Below are positions 1 to 6,922 of a DNA stretch of 50,605 bases, in pieces. The translations under genes and the position numbers were made by a program. Every line of letters begins with the position of its first letter. Within the stretch, counting starts at the first letter, position 1. Source of the DNA: Rickettsiales bacterium (GTDB lineage: Bacteria > Pseudomonadota > Alphaproteobacteria > Rickettsiales > SXRF01); contig JAJTHB010000017.1 in the NCBI GenBank assembly GCA_021299465.1, positions 1 to 50,605 of the forward strand. Reading direction: 5' to 3'. The notes under the pieces are model-generated. The model made no database searches. It saw nothing but the letters and a program-made list of their open reading frames with translations, and had not been told where the DNA came from.

Positions 1-345
1 CGCCTCACGCAGCTTATCAAGTATTTTAGCATCCGGCGGGCTTTCGCGAAGCTCCATGACCTCCATCAGCAGCGCCTGCGATGGCTTCACGCTATCATGA
101 TCCGTCCCAACGACAACGCCTTGCAGCGCCAGTAGATGCTGTGCGCGTGTTAGAGGGTCTTTGAGGATGCGGTAGGCCTTATTAGCATCAGCGGAGGCCT
201 GAGCAGCCTTTAGGCGCTCGGCTTCAGACTTACCGATAAAACGGTCAGGATGAAACTGGCGCTGGGCGGCAAAATATGCGGATTCCAAAACAGATAATTC
301 AAGAGAAAAACTGCACGAAAGACCCAGTAAATCAAAATAGTTCAT
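1..345 (-). CDS. hscB: HscB, J-domain co-chaperone for Fe-S cluster transfer (3' part beyond window)
   Basis: HscB brings the scaffold IscU to the Hsp70 HscA and stimulates its ATPase so that the cluster is released. The first 115 residues are visible. They begin MNYFDLLGL, the usual HscB start, and carry the J-domain HPD signature at residues 32-34 inside FHPDRF, followed by a helix ending in AYRILKDPLTRA. The C-terminal IscU-binding bundle begins (MEVMELRE) and then leaves the window. It is the last visible gene of the isc operon, and hscA would be expected next. Its ATG lies directly at the edge of a palindromic repeat (345-416), and the only Shine-Dalgarno-like bases (GGGATGAC) come from that repeat. 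Identification is secure; the stop is not seen. Confidence 0.93.
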   Translation of the reverse strand, partial: MNYFDLLGLSCSFSLELSVLESAYFAAQRQFHPDRFIGKSEAERLKAAQASADANKAYRILKDPLTRAQHLLALQGVVVGTDHDSVKPSQALLMEVMELRESPPDAKILDKLREA

Positions 346-416
346 GTCATCCCGAGCGAAGCCGAGGGATCTTTAGATCCTTCGACTGCGGCCTACGGCC
401 TCCGCTCAGGATGACA
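345..416. repeat. Palindromic repeat, family A copy 1 (iscA-hscB spacer)
   Basis: A 72-bp imperfect palindrome with terminal inverted repeats TGTCATCC / GGATGACA and an internal AGGGATCTTTAGATCCTT core. It occupies nearly all of the spacer between the iscA stop and the hscB start. The same ends and core occur at 10667-10726 and 45117-45184. It resembles the short dispersed palindromes known from many proteobacterial genomes that, when translated, give peptides of the CHPERSRG type. Confidence 0.85.
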
Positions 417-417
417 A

Positions 418-753
418 TTAAACATGGAAAGATTCACCGCAGCCACAGCGGCCTTTTTCATTGGGGTTGCGGAAGGTAAAACCGCTTTTGAATTTGTCCT
501 CGACATAATCCATTTCGGTGCCAATCAGGAACATCACGGCTTTCGGGTCAATCAACACCTTCACGCCGTCACGCTCCACCACCTCGTCAAATTTGCTAAT
601 CTCGTCGGCATATTCAATCGTGTAGGAAAGACCGGAGCAACCACGCGTGCGGATATTCACCTTGATACCCGCGGTGGGTTTGCCACGGCTAGCGATCAAC
701 GCGTTAATGCGTGAAAGCGCAGCATCAGAAATAGTGACAACGGGTGCGGGCAT
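418..753 (-). CDS. iscA: IscA, A-type Fe-S carrier protein
   Basis: IscA binds iron or Fe-S clusters and hands [4Fe-4S] clusters to apo-enzymes. The 111-residue length is typical of the family. The three ligand cysteines are present: C39 in RTRGCSGLSY, and C103 and C105 in the C-terminal CGCGESF motif. It starts 3 bp after iscU, so the two are translated together in the isc operon. After its stop comes palindromic repeat A rather than the usual tight junction with hscB. Confidence 0.96.
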   Translation of the reverse strand: MPAPVVTISDAALSRINALIASRGKPTAGIKVNIRTRGCSGLSYTIEYADEISKFDEVVERDGVKVLIDPKAVMFLIGTEMDYVEDKFKSGFTFRNPNEKGRCGCGESFHV

Positions 754-756
754 GGC

Positions 757-1155
757 TCAGGCGGCGTCGCTTTTCTCGCCGTGTTTGGCTTTATAATCGG
801 CAATCGCGGCTTTAATCGCATCTTCAGCCAGCACTGAGCAGTGAATCTTCACCGGTGGCAGTGCGAGGTGCTCAGCGATTTGCGTATTCTTGATTTCCTG
901 CGCTTCATCGATGGATTTGCCTTTCACCCATTCGGTAATTAGCGAGCTGGAAGCAATCGCCGAGCCGCAGCCGAAGGTTTTGAATTTCGCATCCTCGATG
1001 ATGCCATTCGGACTGACTTTGATCTGCAGTTTCATCACGTCGCCGCAGGCCGGCGCGCCGACTAGTCCGGTACCGACCGAATCATCATTCTTATCCATCG
1101 ACCCCACATTGCGCGGGTTTTCGTAGTGGTCGATTACTTTTTCGCTGTATGCCAT
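757..1155 (-). CDS. iscU: IscU, Fe-S cluster scaffold
   Basis: IscU is the scaffold on which sulfur from IscS and iron are assembled into a [2Fe-2S] cluster. Its 132 residues carry the three cluster cysteines C37 (APACGD), C63 (FGCGSA) and C106 (KIHCS), the same spacing as in E. coli. The HscA recognition motif LPPVK lies at 99-103, just before C106. An AGGAGAAG sequence lies just upstream of the start. A spacer of about 110 bp with no gene separates it from iscS; it holds a small hairpin (GATTTTC/GAAAATC, about 1219-1237). Confidence 0.97.
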   Translation of the reverse strand: MAYSEKVIDHYENPRNVGSMDKNDDSVGTGLVGAPACGDVMKLQIKVSPNGIIEDAKFKTFGCGSAIASSSLITEWVKGKSIDEAQEIKNTQIAEHLALPPVKIHCSVLAEDAIKAAIADYKAKHGEKSDAA

Positions 1156-1263
1156 AATACTTCTCCTATTTTTTTCTTCGAAGCCAGCAGGCTGAGAAAG
1201 CCTTGAGCCGCGAAGCGCGTCCCATGTGATTTTCAGGAGAAAATCACGGGGACATTCATAAAA

Positions 1264-2508
1264 TCAATGCGCTGCCCATTCTATTTTTGAAAGATCCACG
1301 CCTTCCTGTACCATCTCCCAAAGCGGGGACATTTCGCGCAGCTTGTCGATGCTACCTTTCACGGTTTTAATCGCAAAATCGATTTCTTCCTCGGTGGTAA
1401 AACGGCCAATGCCGAAGCGGATGGACGTATGCGCCAGCTCTTCATTCACACCGAGCGCGCGCAGCACATAGCTTGGCTCCAGCGAGGCAGAGGTGCAGGC
1501 CGAACCGCTGGAAACGGCGAGGTCTTTAATCGCCATGATCATCGACTCACCTTCGACATAGGCAAAACTTAAATTTATATTCCCCGGGTAGCGCTGCTCG
1601 CGATCCCCGTTCATGAACACATCTTTCATGTCATCCATGATCGCTTTCAGGAACTTATCCGAGAGGCGCTTCACATGCTCGGTATCCTTACCCATTTCAA
1701 GCTTAGCAATGCGCGCAGCTTCGCCAAGGCCAACCACCAGCGGCGTCGGCAGTGTGCCGGAGCGAAAGCCACGTTCCTGACCACCGCCAGAAAACAGCGC
1801 CTCTAAGCGCACACGCGGCCTGCGGCGAACATACAGCGCGCCAATGCCTTTGGGGCCATAGCATTTATGGCCAGAGATGCTCATCAGGTCGATATTCATC
1901 TCATCGACATTCAGCGGAATTTTGCCAAAAGCTTGCGCGGCATCGGTATGGAAAAATATACCGCGCTCGCGGCAGATCGCACCGATTTCCCCCAGTGGCT
2001 GGATGGTACCAATCTCGTTATTGATCGCCATCACCGACACCATCAACGTGTTATCTTTGATCGCGGCTTTCAGCTGATCTAAATCAATGAGGCCATTCGG
2101 CTTCACTGGTAGGTAGGTCACTTCAAACCCTTCCTGCTCAAGGTGGCGGCAGGAATCCAGCACGCATTTATGCTCAGTGACCGGCGTGATAATGTGATTC
2201 TTTTTATCTTTGTAAAAATGCGCGACGCCCTTGATGGCGATATTGTTGGATTCGGTCGCACCAGAAGTGAAGATGATTTCTTTTTCCGTCGCGCCGATCA
2301 GCTCTGCCACCTGCTCGCGGGCAAGGTCGGTCGCGGCTTCCGATTCCCAGCCATACGCATGGCTGCGCGAATGGGGATTGCCGAACTTTTCCGTGAAATA
2401 GGGAATCATTTTTTCCAGCACACGGGGGTCCATCGGCGTTGTCGCCTGATAGTCCATATAGACCGGTAGTTTCATGTTAGTGTTGGCAGGTGTTTGCATG
2501 CTTGGCAT
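1264..2508 (-). CDS. iscS: IscS, group I cysteine desulfurase
   Basis: A PLP enzyme that takes sulfur from cysteine as a persulfide and passes it to IscU and to tRNA thiolation enzymes. The sequence shows [13 protein letters not shown] at the N-terminus, the PLP-lysine motif [15 protein letters not shown], and the long mobile loop with the catalytic cysteine in [21 protein letters not shown]. Length (414 aa) and the C-terminal [21 protein letters not shown]-like end match bacterial and mitochondrial IscS/Nfs1. I chose the ATG at 2508 because AGGA lies about 9 nt upstream. An in-frame TTG at 2535 and ATGs at 2496 and 2475 are alternatives; MKLPVYMDY at 2475 is where most homologues begin. Confidence 0.95.
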   Translation of the reverse strand: MPSMQTPANTNMKLPVYMDYQATTPMDPRVLEKMIPYFTEKFGNPHSRSHAYGWESEAATDLAREQVAELIGATEKEIIFTSGATESNNIAIKGVAHFYKDKKNHIITPVTEHKCVLDSCRHLEQEGFEVTYLPVKPNGLIDLDQLKAAIKDNTLMVSVMAINNEIGTIQPLGEIGAICRERGIFFHTDAAQAFGKIPLNVDEMNIDLMSISGHKCYGPKGIGALYVRRRPRVRLEALFSGGGQERGFRSGTLPTPLVVGLGEAARIAKLEMGKDTEHVKRLSDKFLKAIMDDMKDVFMNGDREQRYPGNINLSFAYVEGESMIMAIKDLAVSSGSACTSASLEPSYVLRALGVNEELAHTSIRFGIGRFTTEEEIDFAIKTVKGSIDKLREMSPLWEMVQEGVDLSKIEWAAH

Positions 2509-2543
2509 TATACTATTTCCTACTATTTTAATCAACTATTGAG

Positions 2544-3638
2544 TTAGCCATTCACTATACTAGATTTTACAAGCCGGCAATAGGTTTTTTCCCAATAGTT
2601 AATGTAGGATAAAATGTCAGTTTGCGTCGTTTTCCAACCAGCGCTCACACGAATAGCACCGGAAGCCAAATCATCATGAATATCCATCGCCTTAAGCACG
2701 TGAGAAGACTCCACACGTCCGGACGAACAGGCAGAGCCAGCCGATACCGCAAAACCGGCCAGATCAGCGTTCATCAGCTGCACTTCGCTCGATACATTCG
2801 GCATAATGATTAAAGAAGTGTTGGGCAGGCGCGGCGAGGCTTGGCCGATGACGGATGACGAATGACGAATGACCACTTCCTCTAGAGCATCCAGCCAATT
2901 CCTGATGGTTTTCATCTGTGATAGATCCATCAGCTCCGCCGCTTTCGCAAAGCCGCAAATCGCGGGGATGTTTTCGGTTCCGGCGCGGCGGCCAAGCTCC
3001 TGTCCACCGGAAAATAGCGGCCTAATGGCAAGGTTTTGCCTGACCACCAGACAGGCAGCGCCCACTGGCCCGCCCATTTTATGGGCAGAAAGCGTCATCA
3101 TATCTGCGCCAAGCATGCTAAAATCGACAGGGATTTTACCCAGCGCCTGCACTGCATCGGCGTGAAGTAGCGCACCATGTTTTTTACACATAGCAGCGAT
3201 CTCGGCGATCGGCTGAATAATACCGGTTTCGTTATTGGCAAGCTGGATGGAGACAAGAGCAGGCTTATGGTTTCGAAGCGCCTCATCTAACAATGTCAGG
3301 TCAATTATTCCCTCGGAATTGACCGGCAATAAAGCCACACGAGACATGGCAAGAATCGAGCTATGCTCCACTGCACTAACCAGTACTGATCTTTCCGGAA
3401 ACCCTGAAAGCGCCATAACATTGGCCTCGGTGCCGGTGGCGGTGAAGATGATTTCATTCGGAAAAGTGCTGATGCTTTCTGCAATAATTTTGCGAGAATC
3501 TTCCAGCCATTTTTTGGCGTTCCTGCCATAGCGGTGAACGGATGATGCGTTCATAGGCTCAGCCATGATCTCCTGCATCCGTTCGATCACTTGCGGACGA
3601 ACCGGCGCGGTGGCGTTATAATCAAGATAGGTGGACAT
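2544..3638 (-). CDS. Second cysteine desulfurase (NifS/IscS-like) in the isc operon
   Basis: A 364-residue aminotransferase class V protein that starts MSTYLDYNATAPVRPQV. It has the PLP-lysine region LSAHKMGGPVGAA and the catalytic-loop cysteine in SAGSACSSGRVESSHVLKAM. It is clearly distinct from the iscS just downstream, so this operon has two desulfurases in tandem. That arrangement is known in Rickettsia, where the extra copy is called spl1. The start codon overlaps the last base of iscR. At residues of about 256-264 the reading frame crosses a heptanucleotide tandem (2847-2874) that encodes VIRHSSSVIG, which does not look like family sequence. The extra enzyme may serve tRNA thiolation or act as a backup; its function is inferred only. 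Confidence 0.88.
   Translation of the reverse strand: MSTYLDYNATAPVRPQVIERMQEIMAEPMNASSVHRYGRNAKKWLEDSRKIIAESISTFPNEIIFTATGTEANVMALSGFPERSVLVSAVEHSSILAMSRVALLPVNSEGIIDLTLLDEALRNHKPALVSIQLANNETGIIQPIAEIAAMCKKHGALLHADAVQALGKIPVDFSMLGADMMTLSAHKMGGPVGAACLVVRQNLAIRPLFSGGQELGRRAGTENIPAICGFAKAAELMDLSQMKTIRNWLDALEEVVIRHSSSVIGQASPRLPNTSLIIMPNVSSEVQLMNADLAGFAVSAGSACSSGRVESSHVLKAMDIHDDLASGAIRVSAGWKTTQTDILSYINYWEKTYCRLVKSSIVNG
2847..2874. repeat. Heptanucleotide tandem (about 4 units) inside the second desulfurase gene
   Basis: Four consecutive 7-bp units read GATGACG, GATGACG, AATGACG and AATGACC on the plus strand. On the coding (minus) strand they are translated as VIRHSSSVI. Because 7 is not a multiple of 3, gain or loss of one unit would shift the reading frame. 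Confidence 0.85.
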
Positions 3639-4054
3639 TAGTGGTCGAAGCGGCGGTTTCGAACATCATCGAGTGAGACAGATTTCAGGTATCCGCCGAT
3701 CTTATGCTCAAGGCCTTCCCAGAGATGATGCGTGACGCACTGGGTTTTAGTTGCCATGCAGCCTTTGCCACTGTTGCCGCAGCGTGTCATCTGTAATGAT
3801 TCTTCCGCAGCCGAGACAATATCATGCACAAAAATATCTTTGGGCGATCTGGCCAGCACATAACCGCCGCCGGGGCCGCGCACAGATTTCACGAGGCCAT
3901 TTGATCGCAGCTTTCCGAATATCTGCTCCAGGTAGGGCACGGTAATTTCTTGCGACTCAGCAATCTCCGCGAGCGCCACGGGCTTGCCTTCCTCACGGCC
4001 CGCCAGCTCTACCATCGCCATCACAGCATAACGCGCTTTTGTTCCAAGAATCAT
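3638..4054 (-). CDS. iscR: IscR, Rrf2-family Fe-S-sensing repressor
   Basis: A winged-helix regulator that holds a [2Fe-2S] cluster and represses its own operon when clusters are plentiful. From the ATG at 4054 the protein has 138 residues and starts MILGTKARYAVMAMVELA, the standard Rrf2 start. The recognition helix region EITVPYLEQIFGKLR and the wing VRGPGGGYVLAR are intact. Ligands are C92, C99, C106 and H109; the spacing is C-X6-C-X6-C, against X5/X5 in E. coli IscR. A GGGAG lies about 10 nt upstream. The start is 1 bp after the cysE stop and the stop overlaps the next gene by one base, so it is translated as part of the operon it probably controls. Confidence 0.93.
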   Translation of the reverse strand: MILGTKARYAVMAMVELAGREEGKPVALAEIAESQEITVPYLEQIFGKLRSNGLVKSVRGPGGGYVLARSPKDIFVHDIVSAAEESLQMTRCGNSGKGCMATKTQCVTHHLWEGLEHKIGGYLKSVSLDDVRNRRFDH

Positions 4055-4055
4055 A

Positions 4056-4766
4056 TTATCTGGGCTCCCATTTTTTAGCGCTGCCAAGCAGGCTAGCATC
4101 GTCAGCCTCTAACTCGGTCACGCGTCTTCTTAAAATATCGAGTTCATCTTGCATTTGCCTCATAGCAGAGAAAACCGGATCAGCGGACGCATCTTTCGGC
4201 GTACCATAAGCATCGAAATGCTCTTTCGGAGTAGATTTCGGTTTGTTTCCAACCTCATGAGCGGGCACACCAACCACGATCGCCCCAGCAGGTACATCTT
4301 TCACCACCACCGCATTAGACCCAACTCGCGCATGATCCCCTACCAATATCGGCCCTAGCAGCTGCGCACCTGAACCGATAATCACTTTATGACCGATCTG
4401 CGGGTGGCGCTGCGCGCCCTTCGCTGAATCGCCAGGCGCAACACCACCCAGCGTGACACCATGATAGATTGTGACGTCGTCACCTATGGTCGCCGTTTCA
4501 CCGATGACCACACCCATACCGTGATCGATAAAAAACCGATTGCCGATGGTCGCCCCAGGATGAATTTCGATCCCCGTTAAAAAGCGGGCGATATGCGATA
4601 CGACGCGCCCAAGCAAGCGGAGTCCTTTGCGCCAGAGCCAGTTAGACAGGCGGTAAAAAAGCAGCGCATGCAGGCCGGGATAGCAAAGTACCACCTCTAA
4701 GCGCGACCGCGCCGCAGGGTCGCGTGCAAAGACAGAATCAATCTCATTCACTATTTGCTTGAACAT
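4056..4766 (-). CDS. cysE: Serine O-acetyltransferase (CysE/EpsC type)
   Basis: Makes O-acetylserine from serine and acetyl-CoA, the first step of cysteine synthesis. A 236-residue protein with an N-terminal helical part and a left-handed beta-helix of hexapeptide repeats (about 65-170). The active-site region [23 protein letters not shown] carries the catalytic-type His in DHGMG, and VTLGGVAP and GVPAHEV are conserved acetyl-CoA-site segments. It is the first gene of the isc operon, so the cysteine that the desulfurases consume is made by the promoter-proximal gene. A C-terminal tail (about 185-236) is polar and predicted helical. Confidence 0.95.
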   Translation of the reverse strand: MFKQIVNEIDSVFARDPAARSRLEVVLCYPGLHALLFYRLSNWLWRKGLRLLGRVVSHIARFLTGIEIHPGATIGNRFFIDHGMGVVIGETATIGDDVTIYHGVTLGGVAPGDSAKGAQRHPQIGHKVIIGSGAQLLGPILVGDHARVGSNAVVVKDVPAGAIVVGVPAHEVGNKPKSTPKEHFDAYGTPKDASADPVFSAMRQMQDELDILRRRVTELEADDASLLGSAKKWEPR

Positions 4767-4848
4767 TGGGCTTAAAATTCCTTATAACACTAGCTTCTTA
4801 AGCTATAGTAACATACTAAATCAATCAACTATAAAGCGCGGTCACCCC
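4767..4848. promoter_or_regulatory. Divergent control region, isc operon / serine hydrolase
   Basis: An 82-bp AT-rich spacer between the divergent cysE and hydrolase genes. It holds a perfect dyad TAGCTT-CTT-AAGCTA at 4791-4805, a TATAGT hexamer at 4804-4809, and TTGATT on the minus strand within 4815-4830. It must contain the isc operon promoter unless transcription comes from the far side. An IscR site is likely here on biological grounds, but I cannot match a known IscR consensus with confidence. Confidence 0.4.
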
Positions 4849-5553
4849 ATGCCAGAAATTATCATTAACGGTTCCGAAGGCCGCATTGAAGGCCGTTACA
4901 GTCACAGCGAAAACAAACAAGCCCCAGTCGTACTCGTACTCCACCCCCACCCGCTTTATGGTGGCACAATGAACAACAAAATTGTTTATCGGCTGTACCA
5001 TACGTTTGCCCAGAATGGTTTTTCGGTTCTGCGCTTTAATTTTCGTGGTGTTGGCAAATCGCAAGGCAAGTATGATGAAGGTATTGGCGAGCTATCTGAT
5101 GCGGCAACCGCACTCGATTGGCTGCAACAAAATAATCCGGATGCACCGACCTGCTGGATTGCCGGCTTTTCGTTTGGAGCATGGATAGCCCTGCAACTGC
5201 TGATGCGCAGGCCTGAGATTGAGGGCTTTGTTGCTGTATCACCGCCTGCGAACCTTTATGATTTCTCGTTTCTTTCACCCTGCCCTGCCGGCGGCCTTAT
5301 CACTCAGGGTAACAAGGATGATGTGGTCTCTGAGGAATATGTAGGCAAGCTTGCATCCAAGCTCGGCGTGCAGCATGGAAGCAATGTGAAATATAACATC
5401 ATCGATGGCGCGGATCATTATTATCGCGGCGTAGAGGAAGAGCTGGGTAATGTCGTTGGCGATTATGTCAGCCAGCGAATGGCAGAGTTTACACTCAAGC
5501 GCAAAGTGCGCCCGGATCGCAAGCGCAGGCAGCTGCCAAGGGATAACGCATAG
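4849..5553 (+). CDS. Alpha/beta hydrolase, COG2945 type
   Basis: A 234-residue serine hydrolase of the small cytoplasmic family annotated as 'alpha/beta superfamily hydrolase' (COG2945). It has the oxyanion segment HPHPLYGGTM (32-41), the arginine-rich turn FNFRGVGKSQG (63-73), and the nucleophile elbow GFSFG with Ser108. The acid is in GNKDD (about 157) and the catalytic His190 is in DGADHYY. I started it at MPEIIINGSEG, where homologues start, although no strong Shine-Dalgarno is present. An upstream in-frame start at 4759 would add 30 residues of non-family sequence and run into cysE. The substrate is unknown. No hydrophobic segment suggests export. Confidence 0.88.
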   Translation: MPEIIINGSEGRIEGRYSHSENKQAPVVLVLHPHPLYGGTMNNKIVYRLYHTFAQNGFSVLRFNFRGVGKSQGKYDEGIGELSDAATALDWLQQNNPDAPTCWIAGFSFGAWIALQLLMRRPEIEGFVAVSPPANLYDFSFLSPCPAGGLITQGNKDDVVSEEYVGKLASKLGVQHGSNVKYNIIDGADHYYRGVEEELGNVVGDYVSQRMAEFTLKRKVRPDRKRRQLPRDNA

Positions 5554-5556
5554 CAG

Positions 5557-6078
5557 ATGACTGGCTCCCCAAAGCTTCCATCGCTTTCGGAGTGTTACGT
5601 GGACTTCACGTGCGGGACATTTCAAAAGAATTCGTTCAAGAAACATCTCAATGCACTTATTGGCACATCACCTGATGGAAAAATTGTCGTTCGCAGACAA
5701 TACCTAAACGATCAGTCAGAGGTAGGGTTTACCGTTCATCTCAGGATGCCCAAATGCGACGTCATGCCGAAAAGTATCTCAGAATCCATCAAATCTGAAA
5801 TCGATACCCTGCTCAAAAAGTATGCAGTTAATGCATTAACCTCAGAGATCACGAACCCCGCAAAGGATTATATCGCAACAGATACGGCCTATGTGAAGTT
5901 ACGGCCTCGCAACGAAACCAATAAGATAAGCTTTGTTAAATTAAGGACAGAAACCAACAAACACTTTAAAAATCAAGTGGACGTTGTCTACAAAATACCA
6001 ACAACCGAATTAGACAAGCTTGCAGGCGCTTCAGCTGAGCTGGAATCAATGTCTAAAGTCCGTGGCAAATCCCGCTAA
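5557..6078 (+). CDS. Hypothetical protein, 173 aa
   Basis: I do not recognise this protein. It is a soluble, basic 173-residue product beginning MTGSPKLPSLSECYVDFTCG. It lies 3 bp after the hydrolase stop and so is probably in the same transcript. It alternates short beta-like segments (KIVVRRQYL, VGFTVHLRM, AYVKLRPR, QVDVVYKIP) with one helix (SISESIKSEIDTLLKKYAV). It has two cysteines near the N-terminus and no signal peptide or membrane segment. Its stop lies one base from the stop of the convergent ssb gene. AT content is a little higher than its neighbours, which may mean later acquisition. Confidence 0.6.
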   Translation: MTGSPKLPSLSECYVDFTCGTFQKNSFKKHLNALIGTSPDGKIVVRRQYLNDQSEVGFTVHLRMPKCDVMPKSISESIKSEIDTLLKKYAVNALTSEITNPAKDYIATDTAYVKLRPRNETNKISFVKLRTETNKHFKNQVDVVYKIPTTELDKLAGASAELESMSKVRGKSR

Positions 6079-6079
6079 A

Positions 6080-6544
6080 TTAGAACGGAATCTCATCATC
6101 CGCTAGCTGAGGTGCTGCTTGCGGGCTGCGGCTGCTAGACTGTGGTTGGCTCTGGTTATATCCACCACCATCATAGCTTGATTCGCCGTCACGCTTTCCA
6201 TCAAGCATCGTGAGGTTACCGTTATAACCTTGTAATACGACTTCGGTTGAGTATTTTTCCTGGCCGTCTTTATCGGTCCATTTGCGGGTCTGCAACGCGC
6301 CTTCAATATAAAGCTTTGAGCCTTTTTTGACGTAGCTTTTGACCACTTTCACCAGATTGTCATTGAACACAACTACACGGTGCCACTCGGTTTTCTCTTT
6401 GCGCTCACCGCTGTTTTTATCTTTCCAGCTTTCTGATGTTGCGATAGAAAAATTGGCAATTTCCTTGCCGTCTTGCGTGGTGCGGATCTCGGGATCACGT
6501 CCGAGGTTGCCTACTAGAATCACTTTATTCACACTGCCTGCCAT
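6080..6544 (-). CDS. ssb: Single-stranded DNA-binding protein
   Basis: SSB coats single-stranded DNA during replication and repair. The 154-residue protein begins [21 protein letters not shown] and carries the OB fold to about residue 112 ([27 protein letters not shown] pattern, [11 protein letters not shown]). It then has a Gln/Ser/Gly-rich linker and ends in DDEIPF, the acidic tip that recruits repair and replication partners. It sits beside uvrA, a common pairing. I found no alphaproteobacterial SOS box (GTTC-N7-GTTC) upstream. Confidence 0.97.
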   Translation of the reverse strand: MAGSVNKVILVGNLGRDPEIRTTQDGKEIANFSIATSESWKDKNSGERKEKTEWHRVVVFNDNLVKVVKSYVKKGSKLYIEGALQTRKWTDKDGQEKYSTEVVLQGYNGNLTMLDGKRDGESSYDGGGYNQSQPQSSSRSPQAAPQLADDEIPF

Positions 6545-6647
6545 AAAAACTCCGTATGCCAGCTTGTTTTACACAAGCCGCGTTTATTAATTGATTGCTA
6601 CTACATGGTATGAGTAAAACAGAAAAAAAACGCGATACAAGCCTAAA

Positions 6648-6836
6648 CTACATGTCCATGCTCATCGAGGCAGGGGGCGTTGAGCTGACGCGGCTGCGCC
6701 ACGAATCATCTTCTTCTTTTGGCTGAAGGGGCGCTGCGGATGACATGGGCGGCTCTTGTGTCACAACGGCTTCAGTTCCTTTAGCAATTGCGAACAAGGA
6801 TATCAACGGCCCAAACAATCCTTGAAAACCACTCAT
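6648..6836 (-). CDS. Small hypothetical protein, 62 aa
   Basis: A short open frame between ssb and uvrA, read from MSGFQGLFGPLISLFAIAKG with a GGGG 4 nt before the ATG. The first 20 residues form one hydrophobic, possibly membrane-bound helix. The rest is a Ser/Pro/Met-rich polar tail (EPPMSSAAPLQPKEEDD). I know no family. Several orphans in this window share this plan of a short hydrophobic start and a disordered tail (9850-10518, 23915-24379). An upstream in-frame start at 6902 would overlap the uvrA control region. Existence as a gene is uncertain. Confidence 0.45.
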   Translation of the reverse strand: MSGFQGLFGPLISLFAIAKGTEAVVTQEPPMSSAAPLQPKEEDDSWRSRVSSTPPASMSMDM

Positions 6837-6865
6837 AGAACCCCATGTTAGGCTTGCTTTGCATA

Positions 6866-6884
6866 GAATTTTATAGCAAAATTC
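6866..6884. promoter_or_regulatory. Dyad upstream of uvrA
   Basis: A perfect inverted repeat GAATTTT-ATAGC-AAAATTC lies 38 bp before the uvrA start, in the spacer between two divergent genes. Size and position fit an operator. It does not match the alphaproteobacterial LexA box, so the binding protein is unknown. Confidence 0.4.
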
Positions 6885-6922
6885 GCCCTCGTTCAATCGC
6901 AAGTATTAACATATTGTAATAT

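Noticed and set aside
276-479. 67-residue frame containing CHPERSRGIFRSFD
   Set aside because: It is a translation of palindromic repeat A plus pieces of hscB and iscA in antisense, not a gene.
2764-2958. Frame with HSSFVIRH opposite or out of frame with the second desulfurase
   Set aside because: It is the out-of-frame reading of the heptamer tandem inside a well-conserved enzyme.
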